Source: Papaver somniferum
Lineage: Eukaryota > Streptophyta > Magnoliopsida > Ranunculales > Papaveraceae
Assembly (NCBI RefSeq): GCF_003573695.1
Contig: NC_039363.1
Location: 166,424,747 to 166,488,746, forward strand
Length of the DNA: 64,000 nucleotides
Direction: 5' to 3'
Notes under the pieces: model-generated
Seen by the model: the letters and a program-made list of their open reading frames with translations, nothing else
The model's database searches: none
Told to the model about the DNA's origin: nothing
Shown: piece by piece, positions 49,412 through 63,400 of the stretch
Layout of the letters: the number at the start of each line of letters is the position of its first letter
Position numbering within the stretch: the stretch's first letter is position 1
Position numbers and translations under genes: made by a program

Positions 49412-52400
49412 TTATTCTATGAGCTTGAGTCCCATCCCCTTCGATGTGGATCTAACTACCTCTCTAGATAACCTTTTCGTCAAAGGATCTGCAATATTCT
49501 CTTTAGACCTTATAAAGTCTATAGATATGATGCCAGTAGAGAGTAGTTGTTTCACTGTCTTGTGTCTTCTTCGAAGATGTATAGAATTTCCGTTGTATAC
49601 ACTATTCTTTGCGCATCCAATAGAAACTTGACTGTCACAGTGGATTGCGATCGAAGACACAGGCTTGGGCCAGAGTGGAATTCCACCCAGGAAACCTCGT
49701 ATCCATTCAGCTTCCTCTCCAGCTTTCTCCAAGGCTATAAACTCAGACTCCATGGTGGATCGGGCTATACATGTCTGTTTGGTAGACTTCCATGATACAG
49801 ACGCACCACCAAGTGTGAAGATGTACCCACTAGTGGATTTTCACTCATCTGAGTCTGATATCCAGTTAGCATCACAATACCCTTCTAGCACAGCAGGATA
49901 CTTCCCAAAACTTAAGCAATAGTTTGAAGTTCCTCTCAGGTACCGTAGAACTCTGTAGAGAGCATTCCAGTGATCCTGCCCAGGGTTGCAAGTGTACCTG
50001 CTTAATCTACTCACAGTATAGGAAATATCAGGTCTTGTACAGTTCATTAAATACATAAGACTGCCAATAACACGAGAATACTCAAGTTGATAAATACCCT
50101 CACCCTTGTTCTTTTTCAATTTTCAATTGGGATCATAAGGAGTAGTTGCAGGTTTAGCATTTTCATGATTAAATCTCTTAAGCACAGTTTCAACATAATG
50201 AGATTGACTAAGACTATATCCATCAGACATCTTTCTGATTTTCATCCCTAAGATTACATCAGCCGGGCCTAAGTCTTTCATGTCAAAGTTTTCGTTAAGC
50301 ATGCTTTTAGTGGTATTAATACTATCAAGGTTTTTACCTAATATGAGCATATCATCAACATATAGGCACACAATAACATGAGAATCATCCACAGATTTAA
50401 TGTAAACACATTTATCAGATTCATTAACCTTGAAGCCATTAGATATCATTACATGATTAAATTTTTCATGCCACTGTTTAGGTGCTTGTTTTAAACCATA
50501 CAAAGATTTTTTCAGTTTGCATACTTTATCTTCAAAACCTTTCACAACAAAACCTTCAGGTTGGTCCATATAAATTTCTTCATTCAATTCACCATATAAA
50601 AAAGCAGTTTTAACATCCATCTGATGTATATGCAAATCATAAATAGAAGCAATAGCAATCAGCATCCGGATAGAAGTGATTCTAGTGACCGGTGAATAGG
50701 TATCAAAGAAATCTAATCCTTCCTGTTGTCTGTACCCCTTAGATACCAACCTAGCTTTGTGTTTTTCTATAGTTCCATCTGTTCTAAGTTTCCTTTTGAA
50801 GACCCACTTGCAACCTATGGTTTTACTACCAGGAGGTAAGTCTACAAGCTCCCAAGTTTCATTTTGTTGAATGGAATCCCACTCATTATTTGAAGCTTCT
50901 TCCCAGAAGGGAGCTTCCGGAGAAGTCATAGCTTCCTTATAGGTTTGGGGTTCAGACTCTACCGTAAGAGTCACAAAATCTGGACCAAAACCTTTCTCGG
51001 TTCTGACCCTCTTACTTCTTCTAGGTTCGGTTTCAGCATCTAGAGACGGGGGTTGACTAGTCGAAGGAACATCTGAGAGATCATCGCGGACCCTTTTATG
51101 AGGTCCAGATCCTAAAGGGAAAATGTGTTCGAAAAACACTGCATCTCTGGATTCCATTATGGTGTTCTCACCAATTACCATGAACCTATAAGCACTAGTG
51201 TGCTCAGGATATCCTAGGAAAACACAATCTACAATTTTAGGTCCTAGTTTGGTTTTCTTGGAACGAGGAGTGGCCACCTTGGCCAAACACCCCCACACTT
51301 TAAAGTATGCATAGGACGGTTGTCTTCCTTTCCATAACTCATATGGAGTTTTGTCGGATTTCTTAAATGGAACTCGGTTCAAGATATAGCAAGCAGAGAG
51401 AATTGCTTCCCCCCACAGGTTCGAAGGTAGCCCTGAACTAGCTAACATAGCGTTCACCATATCTATGAGTGTTCGGTTTTTCCTTTCAGCTACTCCATTC
51501 GACTCAGGTGAAGAAGGTGCAGTAGTTTCATGAATGATGCCATTAAGTTTGCAGAATTCTCCTATAGGTATCACATACTCACCGCCTCGGTCCGACCTAA
51601 GAGTTTTAATAGTAACACCTCTTTGGTTTTCTACTTCAAGTTTATATAATTTGAAAGCGTCTAAGGCTTCATCTTTACTTCTAAGAAGATAAACCTGACA
51701 GGATCTTGAGTGATCATCTATAAAAGTGATGTACCATTTTTTACCTCCTCTAGTTGGTGTTGATTTCAAATCTCCCAAATATGAGTGGATTAGTTCTAGG
51801 GGAGTTGTACTACGTTCAACCTTTTTGTTAAAGGGTTTTCTAGCATATTTAGATTCAACACAAATTTCACATTTATGACCTCTGTCAAAGTTTATTTTAG
51901 GAATGCAGCCTAATTTAGCAAGTCTTTCAATAGATTTGAAATTAACATGTCCTAGTCTATCATGCCAAACATGTGAGGAGTCACAAACATAAGCAGAAGA
52001 AGATGCATTATCATTCAAGTTCAAAGAAAGTACACTAAGCTTAATCATGTTATCAGTGACATATCCTTTTCCTACGAAATCACCACCTTTAGAGATTACA
52101 ACCTTGTTAGACTCAGCTACAAATTTAAAACCTTTCCCAAGTAAGATGGTTTCTGAGATAAGATTCTTGCATATGTCCGGGACGTGATACACGTCATTCA
52201 ATGCGAGAGTTTTTCCTGAAGTGAGTTTCAATTCAACCTTGCCTTTTCCCACCACTTTAGAGGTAGAAGAGTTTCCCATAAACAATTTCTCATCGTCTCC
52301 TATTTTGTTATAGGAGGAGAAAGCATTTCTGAATTTACAGACATGCCTGGTGGCTCCAGAATCAAGCCACCAGTCTCTCACATTGGTCACACTAGAGACA

Positions 52401-53311
52401 AGTTTGACTTCAGACACCATACCAGTAAAATATCCAGAATCATCTACTACGTTTGCCTTATTTTTCTGTTTAGGATCATTTTTGGTCTTTTTAGGTGCCC
52501 TGCAATCTTTGGCCATATGACCAGTTTTCCCACAGTTATAGCAGTCGCCTTTGATGGTGTTTTTGGAGACACCACCCTTTGGCTTAAGATGGTTACCTTT
52601 GGAGTTACGTTGTTTGTTACGTTTACCATTTTTGCTGGATTCTCCCTGCCTTTTCTTTGACGCAGCATTATCGTCCAGGACATGAGCTTTGTTGGACATG
52701 TCTTTGCTCAGCATCAGGCTTTTGTCTTTGAAGCACAGAAGTTCCTCCACCTGGATCTTTTTCACCAGCTCCACCATGGTGATTTCGCGATTCTTGTGTC
52801 CCAGCCTCCTCTTGTACTCGTTCCATGAGGGTGGTAGCTTTTCAATCACTGCAGATACTTGTAGAGATTCATCAATATGCATGCCTTCAGCAAGAATTTC
52901 GTTGATGAGTAGCTGGAGTTCGACGAATTGTTCTACAACAGGCTTTTCATCAGTCATCTTATATTCCAGGAACCTAGCCACCAAGAACTTCTTGCTTCCA
53001 GCAGTTTCAGCAAGATATTTTTCTTCTAGGGCTTCCCATAAATCAAAAGCAGTAAAATTCTCTTTTGCATTATAAAAGTTGTACAAGGAGTCATCCAGAC
53101 AGTTAAGAATATGGTTTTCGCACATGTAATTTTTCCTATTCCACCTATCCAGTCTATCTTCATAACCACGGTCATGAAGCCTTCTTGAGGGTCTTTCTAA
53201 GGCAACTTCATCCAGCCTTTGGTCTTTTAAGAAGAATAACATTTTGGACTGCCATCGTTTAAAGTCTTTGCCACTAAACTTTGGGGGTTTGTCTACAGTA
53301 CTCTTTCCCAT
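49412..53311 (-). pseudogene. Copia copy C: 1062-residue gag-pol frame, then two stops in RNase H
   Basis: The longest frame of the array (53311-50123). Residues: gag 1-250, CCHC knuckle 257-270, protease WWLDSGATRHVC with D317-S-G-A, integrase zinc site H450/H455/C481/C484, then the integrase core. The first catalytic Asp of that core (HSDLGD in other copies) is Y511 here, while D574 and E609 remain. RT 820-1062 has YVDD at 984-987. The frame ends at TGA 50123-50125 after PYDPN. RNase H follows in 50119-49841, is stopped again by TGA 49841-49843 (a Cys codon in other copies), and resumes to 49412. Copy C lacks the extra T that breaks integrase in B, D and E, so gag-to-RT is continuous, but integrase should be inactive. 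Confidence 0.95.
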
Positions 53312-53678
53312 GTTGTTACAAAATATAGTAAAGAGGATATTGCCTTTAGAATGTTGGAGAAAGTACTAATAATGTAACTGAGAAGAAGATACTTAGCTCA
53401 AAATAATGTTGCTGATGTTGCTGCACAGAAAATGTAGAGGCACGTAAACTACGCTTTCCTAAAGGCAATATCGCCTGCCACTCCTCTGAGATGCTACAGC
53501 AGTTGGCGAGTCACCTCCAGGATACAACTACAGTTAGTACCCCTCAATGTAGCATACAATGAGGGTACCCTTAGAGCTTGGCAGAACTTAAAACAATAGA
53601 AGAGATGTTTACAGAAAAACAGAGGGAGAGTAGAAGAGATGTTTCTCTGTGGTGTGTCAAATGAGCTCAAGACTCCTC

Positions 53679-53688
53679 CCTTATATAG
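53679..53688 (-). promoter_or_regulatory. TATA box of the copia LTR (C/D)
   Basis: Minus-strand CTATATAAGG, identical to the B/C LTR. Confidence 0.6.
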
Positions 53689-53826
53689 TGTTTAAGACGT
53701 TACAAACGAGAGGAAAAAAGCATGCAACCAAACCATGCGTATGACAGAAATACTGGTAATGTTGGGTTAAAAACAGTGTTGCTTTTGTCAGGCTTAGAGC
53801 AGTATGTTGTCAAGAAGCCAAGCCAA

Positions 53827-53957
53827 ACATGTACGGACAAGAAACCCAAAACAAATACGTACAGACAAGAAAGCCAGGACAAACATGTGCAGACAAGGAA
53901 AGCAAGACAAACACGTACAGACAAGAAAGCCAAGACAAACATGTGCAGACAAAGAAG
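53827..53957 (-). repeat. 28-bp tandem repeats in U3 (C/D LTR)
   Basis: Same 28-bp array as in the B/C LTR, displaced by exactly 5500 bp. Confidence 0.8.
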
Positions 53958-54912
53958 AAGATTCTTCTACATGTGTGTAAAACACGTACCAAAAGTTTCA
54001 GCAAAAAGATAGGATCTAATGAACCCACACCCACACCCAAACCCTAACCCGAGCCCGACCGACCGGACGGACGGCGGCGGCGTGAGTGCTTCTGTGCGAA
54101 GCACCGCGCGTACGGGAAAGGCAACCTTGCCCTAGTCTAAGCCTTCCCTCCAAGCACAAAAGTCTAATGACCCAAGGAAAATGCCCTTATAGCCAATTCT
54201 ATGGTATTTATATCTAAAACTCTTTAGATTTTAGTCAATGTGGGACTATTGTTTTATCTATTCAAAAGAAAAAACAATTAATGGGCAATAGGTCTAGGGA
54301 TCAAAACATAGTCCATGGAAAAATTGGTAATTTTAAAGCGTTTTTTCTAACAATACCCCACATGAATGATAAAACATATCGACGAAATACGAGAAAACAT
54401 AATACATCAATATTAGGCTAAGGTGTCCCAGAGATTGAACCTTAACATAGTGAGAGGTTACCGGAACTGCTTGTTGTTTCGGTGAACACAATGTCTTGAA
54501 CCGTCAACAGTGAGTGCAATTCAGAAATAACAACCACACTTTGATGTCTCAAAGAAAAAGAAAGCTGCCAAGCTCTTGCCGTTGTGCCCGTTTTGGCCGT
54601 GGGGTAAATCCCGGACTTAATGAATGTCTCTAGAGAAAAAGCTCAAATTCTCATAGGAAGCGGCCCCACTTCCAACATCCACATAGGTGAGTCCATTAAG
54701 AGTGTCCTGCCACACTCCGCTTTAAGCAAAGCCATGGAACTCATTAAGATCTTGACAGATCATCCTAAAACATGCAGGTAGCACTATCATACGGTTACAC
54801 CATAGGGAGGGACAAAGATAGTGCTTTCTCTCGACATCACCAAAAATTAGTTATCTCATTGAACCTTGATCTTGGAGCTCCATTCACAAGGTTGAGTGTC
54901 CTTCATGGCGAT

Positions 54913-57900
54913 TTATTCTATGAGCTTGAGTCCCATCCCCTTCGATGTGGATCTAACTACCTCTCTAGATAACCCTTTCGTCAAAGGATCTGCAATATTC
55001 TCTTGAGACCTTACAAAGTCTATAGAGATGATGCCAGTAGAGAGTAGTTGTTTCACTGTCTTGTGTCTTCTTCGAATATGTATAGACTTTCCGTTGTATA
55101 CACTATTCTTTGCGCATCCAATAGCAGCTTGACTGTCACAGTTGATCGCGATCGAAGACACAGGCTTGGGCCAGAGTACAATTCCACCCAGGAAACCTCG
55201 TATCCATTCAGCTTCCTCTCCAGCTTTCTCCAAGGCTATAAACTCAGACTCCATGGTGGATCGGGCTATACATGTCTGTTTGGTAAACTTCCATGACACA
55301 GACGCACCACCAAGTGTGAAGATGTACCCACTAGTGGATTTGCACTCATCTGAGTCTGATATCCAGTTAGCATCACAATACCCTTCTAGCACAGCAGGAT
55401 ACTTCCCAAAACTTAAGCAATAGTTTGAAGTTCCTCTCAGGTACCGTATAACTCTGTAGAGAGCATTCCAGTGATCCTGCCTAGGGTTGCAAGTGTACCT
55501 GCTTAATCTACTCACAGTATAGGAAATATCAGGTCTTGTACAGTTCATTAAATACATAAGACTGCCAATAACACGAGAATACTCAAGTTGATAAATACCC
55601 TCACCCTTGTTCTTTTTCAATTTTCAATTGGGATCATAAGGAGTAATTGCAGGTTTAGCATTTTCATGATTAAATCTCTTAAGCACAGTTTCAACATAAT
55701 GAGATTGACTAAGACTATATCCATCAGACATCTTTCTGATTTTCATCCCTAAGATTACATCAGCAGGGCCTAAGTCTTTCATGTCAAAGTTTTCGTTAAG
55801 CATGCTTTTAGTGGTATTAATACTATCAAGGTTACTACCTAATATGAGCATATCATCAACATATAGGCACACAATAACATGAGAATCATCCACAGATTTA
55901 ATGTAAACACATTTATCAGATTCATTAACCTTGAAGCCATTAGATATCATTACATGATTAAATTTTTCATGCCACTGTTTAGGTGCTTGTTTTAAACCAT
56001 ACAAAGATTTTTTCAGTTTGCATACTTTATCTTCAAAACCTTTCACAACAAAACCTTCAGGTTGGTCCATATAAATTTCTTCATTCAATTCACCATATAA
56101 AAAAGCAGTTTTAACATCCATCTGATGTATATGCAAATCATAAATAGAAGCAATAGCAATCAGCATCCGGATAGAAGTGATTCTAGTGACCGGTGAATAT
56201 GTATCAAAGAAATCTAATCCTTCCTGTTGTCTGTACCCCTTAGCTACCAACCTAGCTTTGTGTTTTTCTATAGTTCCATCTGTTCTAAGTTTCCTTTTGA
56301 AGACCCACTTGCAACCTATGGTTTTACTACTAGGAGGTAAGTCTACAGGCTCCCAAGTTTCATTTTGTTGAATGGAATCCCACTCATTATTTGAAGCTTC
56401 TTCCCAGAAGGGAGCTTCCGGAGAAGTCATAGCTTCTTTATAGGTTTGGGGTTCAGACTCTACCGTAAGAGTCACAAAATCTGGACCGAAACCTTTCTCG
56501 GTTCTGACCCTCTTACTTCTTCTAGGTTCGGTTTCAGCATCTAGAGACGGGGGTTGACTAGTCGAAGGAACATCTGAGAGATCATCGCGGACCCTTTTAT
56601 GAGGTCCAGACCCTAAAGGGAAAATGTGTTCGAAAAACACTGCATCTCTGGATTCCATTATGGTGTTCTCACAAATTACCATGAACCTATAAGCACTAGT
56701 GTGCTCCGGATATCCTAGGAAAACACAATCTACAGTTTTAGGTCCTAGTTTGGTTTTCTTGGAACGAGGAGTGGCCACCTTGGCCAAACACCCCCACACT
56801 TTAAAGTATGCATAGGACAGTTGTCTTCCTTTCCATAACTCATATGGAGTTTTGTCGGATTTCTTAAATGGAACTCGGTTCAAGATATAGCAAGCAGAGA
56901 GAATCGCTTCCCCCCACAGGTTCGAAGGTAGCCCTGAACTAGCTAACATAGTGTTCACCATATCTATGAGTGTTCGGTTTTTTCCTTTCAGCTATTCCAT
57001 TCGACTCAGGTGAAGAAGGTGCAGTAGTTTCATGAATGATGCCATTAAGTTTGCAGAATTCTCCTATAGGTATCACATACTCACCGCCTCGGTCCGACCT
57101 AAGAGTTTTAATAGTAACACCTCTTTGGTTTTCTACTTCAAGTTTATATAATTTGAAAGCGTCTAAGGCTTCATCTTTACTTCTAAGAAGATAAACCTGA
57201 CAGTATCTTGAGTGATCATCTATAAAAGTGATGTACCATTTTTTACCTCCTCTAGTTGGTGTTGATTTCAAATCTCCCAAATCTGAGTGTATTAGTTCTA
57301 GGGGAGTTGTACTACGTTCAACCTTTTTGTTAAAGGGTTTTCTAGCATATTTAGATTCAACACAAATTTCACATTTATGACCTCTGTCAAAGTTTATTTT
57401 AGGAATGCAGCCTAATTTAGCAAGTCTTTCAATAGATTTGAAATTAACATGTCCTAGTCTATCATGCCAAACATGTGAGGAGTCACAAACATAAGCAGAA
57501 GAAGATGCATTATCATTCAAGTTCAAAGAAAGTACACTAAGCTTAATCATGTTATCAGTGACATATCCTTTTCCTACGAAATCACCACCTTTAGAGATTA
57601 CAAACTTGTTAGACTCAGCTACAAATTTAAAACCTTTCCCAAGTAAGATGGTTTCTGAGATAAGATTCTTGCATATGTCCGGGACGTGATACACGTCATT
57701 CAATGCGAGAGTTTTTCCTGAAGTGAGTTTCAATTCAACCTTGCCTTTTCCCACCACTTTAGAGGTAGAAGAGTTTCCCATAAACAATTTCTCATCGTCT
57801 CCTACTTTGTTATAGGAGGAGAAAGCATTTCTGAATTTACAGACATGCCTGGTGGCTCCAGAATCAAGCCACCAGTCTCTCACATTGGTCACACTAGAGA

Positions 57901-58813
57901 CAAGGTTGACTTCAGACACCATGCCAGTAAAATATCCAGAATCATCTACTACGTTTGCCTTATTTTTATGTTTAGGATCATTTTTGGTCTTTTTAGGTGC
58001 CCTGCAATCTTTGGCCATATGACCAGTTTTCCCACAGTTATAGCAGTTGCCTTTGATGGTGTTTTTGGAGACACCACCCTTTGGCTTAAGATGTTTACCT
58101 TTGGAGTTACGTTATTTGTTACGTTTACCATTTTTGCTGGATTCTCCTTGCCTTTTCTTTGACGCAGCATTATCGTCCAGGACATGAGCTTTGTTGGACA
58201 TGTCTTTGCTCAACATCAGGCTTTTGTCCTTGCAGCACAGAAGTTCCTCCACCTGGATCTTTTTCACCAGCTCCACCATGGTGATTTCGCGATTCTTGTG
58301 TCCCAGCCTCCTCTTGTACTCGTTCCATGAGGGTGGTAGCTTTTCAATCACTGCAGATACTTGTAGAGATTCATCAATATGCATGCCTTCAGCAAGAATT
58401 TCGTTGATGAGTAGCTGGAGTTCGACGAATTGTTCTACAACAGGCTTTTCATCAGTCATCTTATATTCCAGGAACCTAGCCACCAAGAACTTCTTGCTTC
58501 CAGCAGCTTCAGCAAGATATTTTTCTTCTAGGGCTTCCCATAAATCAAAAGCAGTAAAATTCTCTTTTGCATTATAAAAGTCGTACAAGGAGTCATCCAG
58601 ACAGTTAAGAATATGGTTTTTGCACATATAATTTTTCCTAGTCCACCTATCCAGTCTATCTTCATAACCACGGTCATGAAGCCTTCTTGAGGGTCTTTCT
58701 AAGGAAACTTCATCCAGCCTTTGGTCTTTTAAGAAGAATAACATTTTGGACTGCCATTGTTTAAAGTCTTTGCCACTAAACTTTGGGGGTTTGTCTACAG
58801 TACTCTTTCCCAT
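54913..58813 (-). pseudogene. Copia copy D: gag stop, integrase frameshift and RT/RNase H stop
   Basis: Gag starts at 58813. A CAA to TAA change at 58112-58114 ends it before the zinc knuckle; the knuckle region itself carries an extra change (KGNCYNC). The frame from 58018 holds the end of gag, protease WWLDSGATRHVC and integrase with HSDLGD and RSDRGGEY. It ends at the extra T near 56975, as in B and E. RT with YVDD lies in 56961-55624, closed by TGA 55624-55626. RNase H (55620-54913) is open over 235 residues, with YCDANW and [12 protein letters not shown]. Confidence 0.94.
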
Positions 58814-59180
58814 GTTGTTACAAAATATAGTAAAGAGGATATTGCCTTTAGAATGTTGGAGAAAGTACTAATAATGTAACTGAGAAGAAGATACTTAGCT
58901 CAAAATAATGTTGCTGATGTTGCTGCACAGAAAATGTAGAGGCATGTAAACTACGCTGTCCTAAAGGCAATATCGCCTGCCACTCCTCTGAGATGCTACA
59001 GCAGTTGGCGAGTCACCTCCAGGATACAACTACAGTTAGTACCCCTCAATGTAGCATACAATGAGGGTACCCTTAGAGCTTGGCAGAACTTAAAACAGTA
59101 GAAGAGATGTTTACAGAAAAACAGAGGGAGAGTAGAAGAGATGTTTCTCTGTGGTGTGTCAAATGAGCTCAAGACTCCTC

Positions 59181-59190
59181 CCTTATATAG
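59181..59190 (-). promoter_or_regulatory. TATA box of the copia LTR (D/E)
   Basis: Minus-strand CTATATAAGG, as in the other LTRs. Confidence 0.6.
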
Positions 59191-59328
59191 TGTTTAAGAC
59201 GTTACAAACGAGAGGAAAAAAGCATGCAACCAAACCATGCGTATGACAGAAATACTGGTAATGTTGGGTTAAAAACAGTGTTGCTTTTGTCAGGCTTAGA
59301 GCAGTGTGTTGTCAAGAAGCCAAGCCAA

Positions 59329-59459
59329 ACATGTACGGACAAGAAACCCAAAACAAATACGTACAGACAAGAAAGCCAGGACAAACATGTGAAGACAAGG
59401 AAAGCAAGACAAACACGTACAGACAAGAAAGCCAAGACAAACATGTGCAGACAAAGAAG
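59329..59459 (-). repeat. 28-bp tandem repeats in U3 (D/E LTR)
   Basis: Same array as in the other LTRs; one unit has GTGAAGAC in place of GTGCAGAC. Confidence 0.8.
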
Positions 59460-60414
59460 AAGATTCTTCTACATGTGTGTAAAACACGTACCAAAAGTTT
59501 CAGCAAAAAGATAGGATCTAATGAACCCACACCCACACCCGAACCCGAACCCGAGCCTGACCGACCAGACGGACGGCGGCGGCGTGCGTGCTTCTGTGCG
59601 AAGCACCGCGCGTACGGGAAAGGAAACCTTGCCCTAGTCTAAGCCTTCCCTCCAAGCACAAAAGTCTAATGACCCAAGGGCCATGCCCTTATAGCCAATT
59701 CTATGGTATTTATGCCTAAAACTCTTTAGATTTTAGTCAATGTGGGACTATTGTTTTATCTATTCAAAAGAAAAAACAATTAATGGGAAATAGGTCTAGG
59801 GATCAAAACATAGTCCATGGAAAAATTGGTAATTTTAAAGCGTTTTTTCTAACAATCCCCCACATGAATGATAAAACATATCGACGAAATACGAGAAAAC
59901 ATAATACATCAATATTAGGCTAAGGTGTCCCAGAGATTGAACCTTAACATAGTGAGAGGTTACCGGAACTGCTTGTTGTTTCGGTGAACACAATGTCTTG
60001 AACCGTCAACAGTGAGTGCAATTCAGAAATAACAACCACATTTTGATGTCTCAAAGAAAAAGAAAGCTGCCAAGCTCTTGCCGTTGTGCCCGTTTTGGCC
60101 GTGGGCTAAATCCCGGACTTAATGAATGTCTCTAGAGAAAAAGCTCAAATTCTCATAGGAAGCGGCCCCACTTCCAACATCCACATAGGTGAGTCCATTA
60201 AGAGTGTCCTGCCACACTCCGCTTTAAGCAAAGCCATGGAACTCATTAAGATCTTGACAGATCATCCTAAAACATGCAGGTAGCACTATCATACGGTTAC
60301 ACCATAGGGAGGGACAAAGATAGTGCTTTCTCTCGACATCACCAAAAATTAGTTATCTCATTGAACCTTGATCTTGGAGCTCCATTCACAAGGTTGAGTG
60401 TCCTTCATGGAGAT

Positions 60415-63400
60415 TTATTCTATGAGCTTGAGTCCCATCCCCTTCGATGTGGATCTAACTACCTCTCTAGATAACCCTTTCGTCAAAGGATCTGCAATAT
60501 TCTCTTTAGACCTTACAAAGTCTATAGAGATGATGCCAGTAGAGAGTAGTTGTTTCACTGTCTTGTGTCTTCTTCGAAGATGTATAGACTTTCCGTTGTA
60601 TACACTATTCTTTGCGCATCCAATAGCAGCTTGACTGTTACAGTGGATTGCGACCGAAGACACAGGCTTGGGCCAGAGTGGAATTCCACCCAGGAAACCT
60701 CGTATCCATTCAGCTTCCTCTCCATCTTTATCCAAGGCTATAAACTCAGACTCCATGGTGGATCGGGCTATACATGTCTGTTTGGTAGATTCCATGACAC
60801 AGACGCACCACCAAGTGTGAAGATGTACCCACTAGTGGATTTGCACTCATCTGAGCCTGATATCCAGTTAGCATCACAATACCCTTCTAGCACAGCAGGA
60901 TACTTCCCAAAACTTAAGCAATAGTTTGAAGTTCCTCTCAAGTACCGTAGAACTCTGTAGAGAGCATTCCAGTGATCCTGCCCAGGGTTGCAAGTGTACC
61001 TGCTTAATCTACTCACAATATAGGCAATATCAGGTCTTGTACAGTTCATTAAATACATAAGACTGCCAATAACACGAGAATACTCAAGTTGATAAATACC
61101 CTCACCCTTGTTCTTTTTCAATTTTCAATTGGGATCATAAGGAGTAGTTGCAGGTTTAGCATTTTCATGATTAAATCTCTTAAGCACAGTTTCAACATAA
61201 TGAGATTGACTAAGACTATATCCATCAGACATCTTTCTGATTTTCATCCCTAAGACTACATCAGCAGGGCCTAAGTCTTTCATGTCAAAGTTTTCGTTAA
61301 GCATGCTTTTAGTGGTATTAATAATATCAAGGTTACTACCTAATATGAGCATATCATCAACATATAGGCACACAATAACATGAGAATCATCCACAGATTT
61401 AATGTAAACACATTTATCAGATTCATTAACCTTGAAGCCATTAGATATCATTACATGATTAAATTTTTCATGCCACTGTTTAGGTGCTTGTTTTAAACCA
61501 TACAAAGATTTTTTCAGTTTGCATACTTTATCTTCAAAACCTTTCACAACAAAACCTTCAGGTTGGTCCATATAAATTTCTTCATTCAATTCACCATATA
61601 AAAAAGCAGTTTTAACATCCATCTGATGTATATGCAAATCATGAATAGAAGCAATAGCAATCAGCATCCGGATAGAAGTGATTCTAGTGACCGGTGAATA
61701 GGTATCAAAGAAATCTAATCCTTCCTGTTGTCTGTACCCCTTAGCTACCAACCTAGCTTTGTGTTTTTCTATAGTTCCATCTGTTCTAAGTTTCCTTTTG
61801 AAGACCCACTTGCAACCTATGGTTTTACTACCAGGAGGTAAGTCTACAATCTCCCAAGTTTCATTTTGTTGAATGGAATCCCACTCATTATTTGAAGCTT
61901 CTTCCCAGAAGGGAGCTTCCGGAGAAGTCATAGCTTCCTTATAGGTTTGGGGTTCAGACTCTACCGTAAGAGTCACAAAATCTGGACCGAAACCTTTCTC
62001 GGTTCTGACCCTCTTACTTCCTCTAGGTTCGGTTTCAGCATCTAGAGACGGGGGTTGACTAGTCGAAGGAACATCTGAGAGATCATCGCGGACCCTTTTA
62101 TGAGGTCCAGACCCTAAAGGGAAAATGTGTTCGAAAAACACTGCATCTCTGGATTCCATTATGGTGTTCTCACCAATTACCATGAACCTATAAGCACTAG
62201 TGTGCTCCGGATATCCTAGGAAAACACAATCTACAGTTTTAGGTCCTAGTTTGGTTTTCTTGGAACGAGGAGTGGCCACCTTGGCCAAACACCCCCACAC
62301 TTTAAAGTATGCATAGGACGGTTGTCTTCCTTTCCATAACTCATATGGATTTTTGTCGGATTTCTTAAATGGAACTAGGTTCAAGATATAGCAAGCAGAG
62401 AGAATTGCTTCCCCCCACAGGTTCGAAGGTAGCCCTGAACTAGCTAACATAGTGTTCACCATATCTATGAGTGTTCGGTTTTTTCCTTTCAGCTACTCCA
62501 TTCGACTCAGGTGAAGAAGGTGCAGTAGTTTCATGAATGATGCCATTAAGTTTGCAGAATTCTCCTATAGGTATCACATACTCACCGCCTCGGTCCGACC
62601 TAAGAGTTTTAATAGTAACACCTCTTTGGTTTTCTACTTCAAGTTTATATAATTTCAAAGCGTCTAAGGCTTCATCTTTACTTCTAAGAAGATAAACCTG
62701 ACAGTATCTTGAGTGATCATCTATAAAAGTGATGTACCATTTTTTACCTCCTCTAGTTGGTGTTGATTTCAAATCTCCCAAATCTGAGTGGATTAGTTCT
62801 AGGGGAGTTGTACTACGTTCAACCTTTTTGTTAAAGGGTTTTCTAGCATATTTAGATTCAACACAAATTTCACATTTATGACCTCTGTCAAAGTTTATTT
62901 TAGGAATGCAGCATAATTTAGCAAGTCTTTCAATAGATTTGAAATTAACATGTCCTAGTCTATCATGCCAAACATGTGAGGAGTCACAAACATAAGCAGA
63001 AGAAGATGCATTATCATTCAAGTTCAAAGAAAGTACACTAAGCTTAATCATGTTATCAGTGACATATCCTTTTCCTACGAAATCACCACCTTTAGAGATT
63101 ACAACCTTGTTAGACTCAGCAACAAATTTAAAACCTTTCCCAAGTAAGATGGTTTCTGAGATAAGATTCTTGCATATGTCCGGGACGTGATACACGTCAT
63201 TCAATGCGAGAGTTTTTCCTGAAGTGAGTTTCAATTCAACCTTGTCTTTTCCCACCACTTTAGAGGTAGAAGAGTTTCCCATAAACAATTTCTCATCGTC
63301 TCCTACTTTGTTATAGGAGGAGAAAGCATTTCTGAATTTACAGACATGCCTGGTGGCTCCAGAATCAAGCCACCAGTCTCTCACATTGGTCACACTAGAG

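Larger units (their letters stand above)
53352..54352 (-). mobile_element. Copia LTR shared by copies C and D
   Basis: Same layout as the LTR at 47852-48851, a few differences per 100 bp at most. The adjoining polypurine tract of copy D reads ATACCCCA on the plus strand instead of ATCCCCCA, a change inside the tract. Confidence 0.75.
58854..59854 (-). mobile_element. Copia LTR shared by copies D and E
   Basis: Third complete LTR, 1001 bp under the same edge choice. TATA box at 59181-59190. Confidence 0.75.

Noticed and set aside
52343..53075. Plus-strand frames opposite gag (105 and 128 residues), repeated in each copy
   Set aside because: Antisense shadows of the copia gag; conserved only because the copies are nearly identical.
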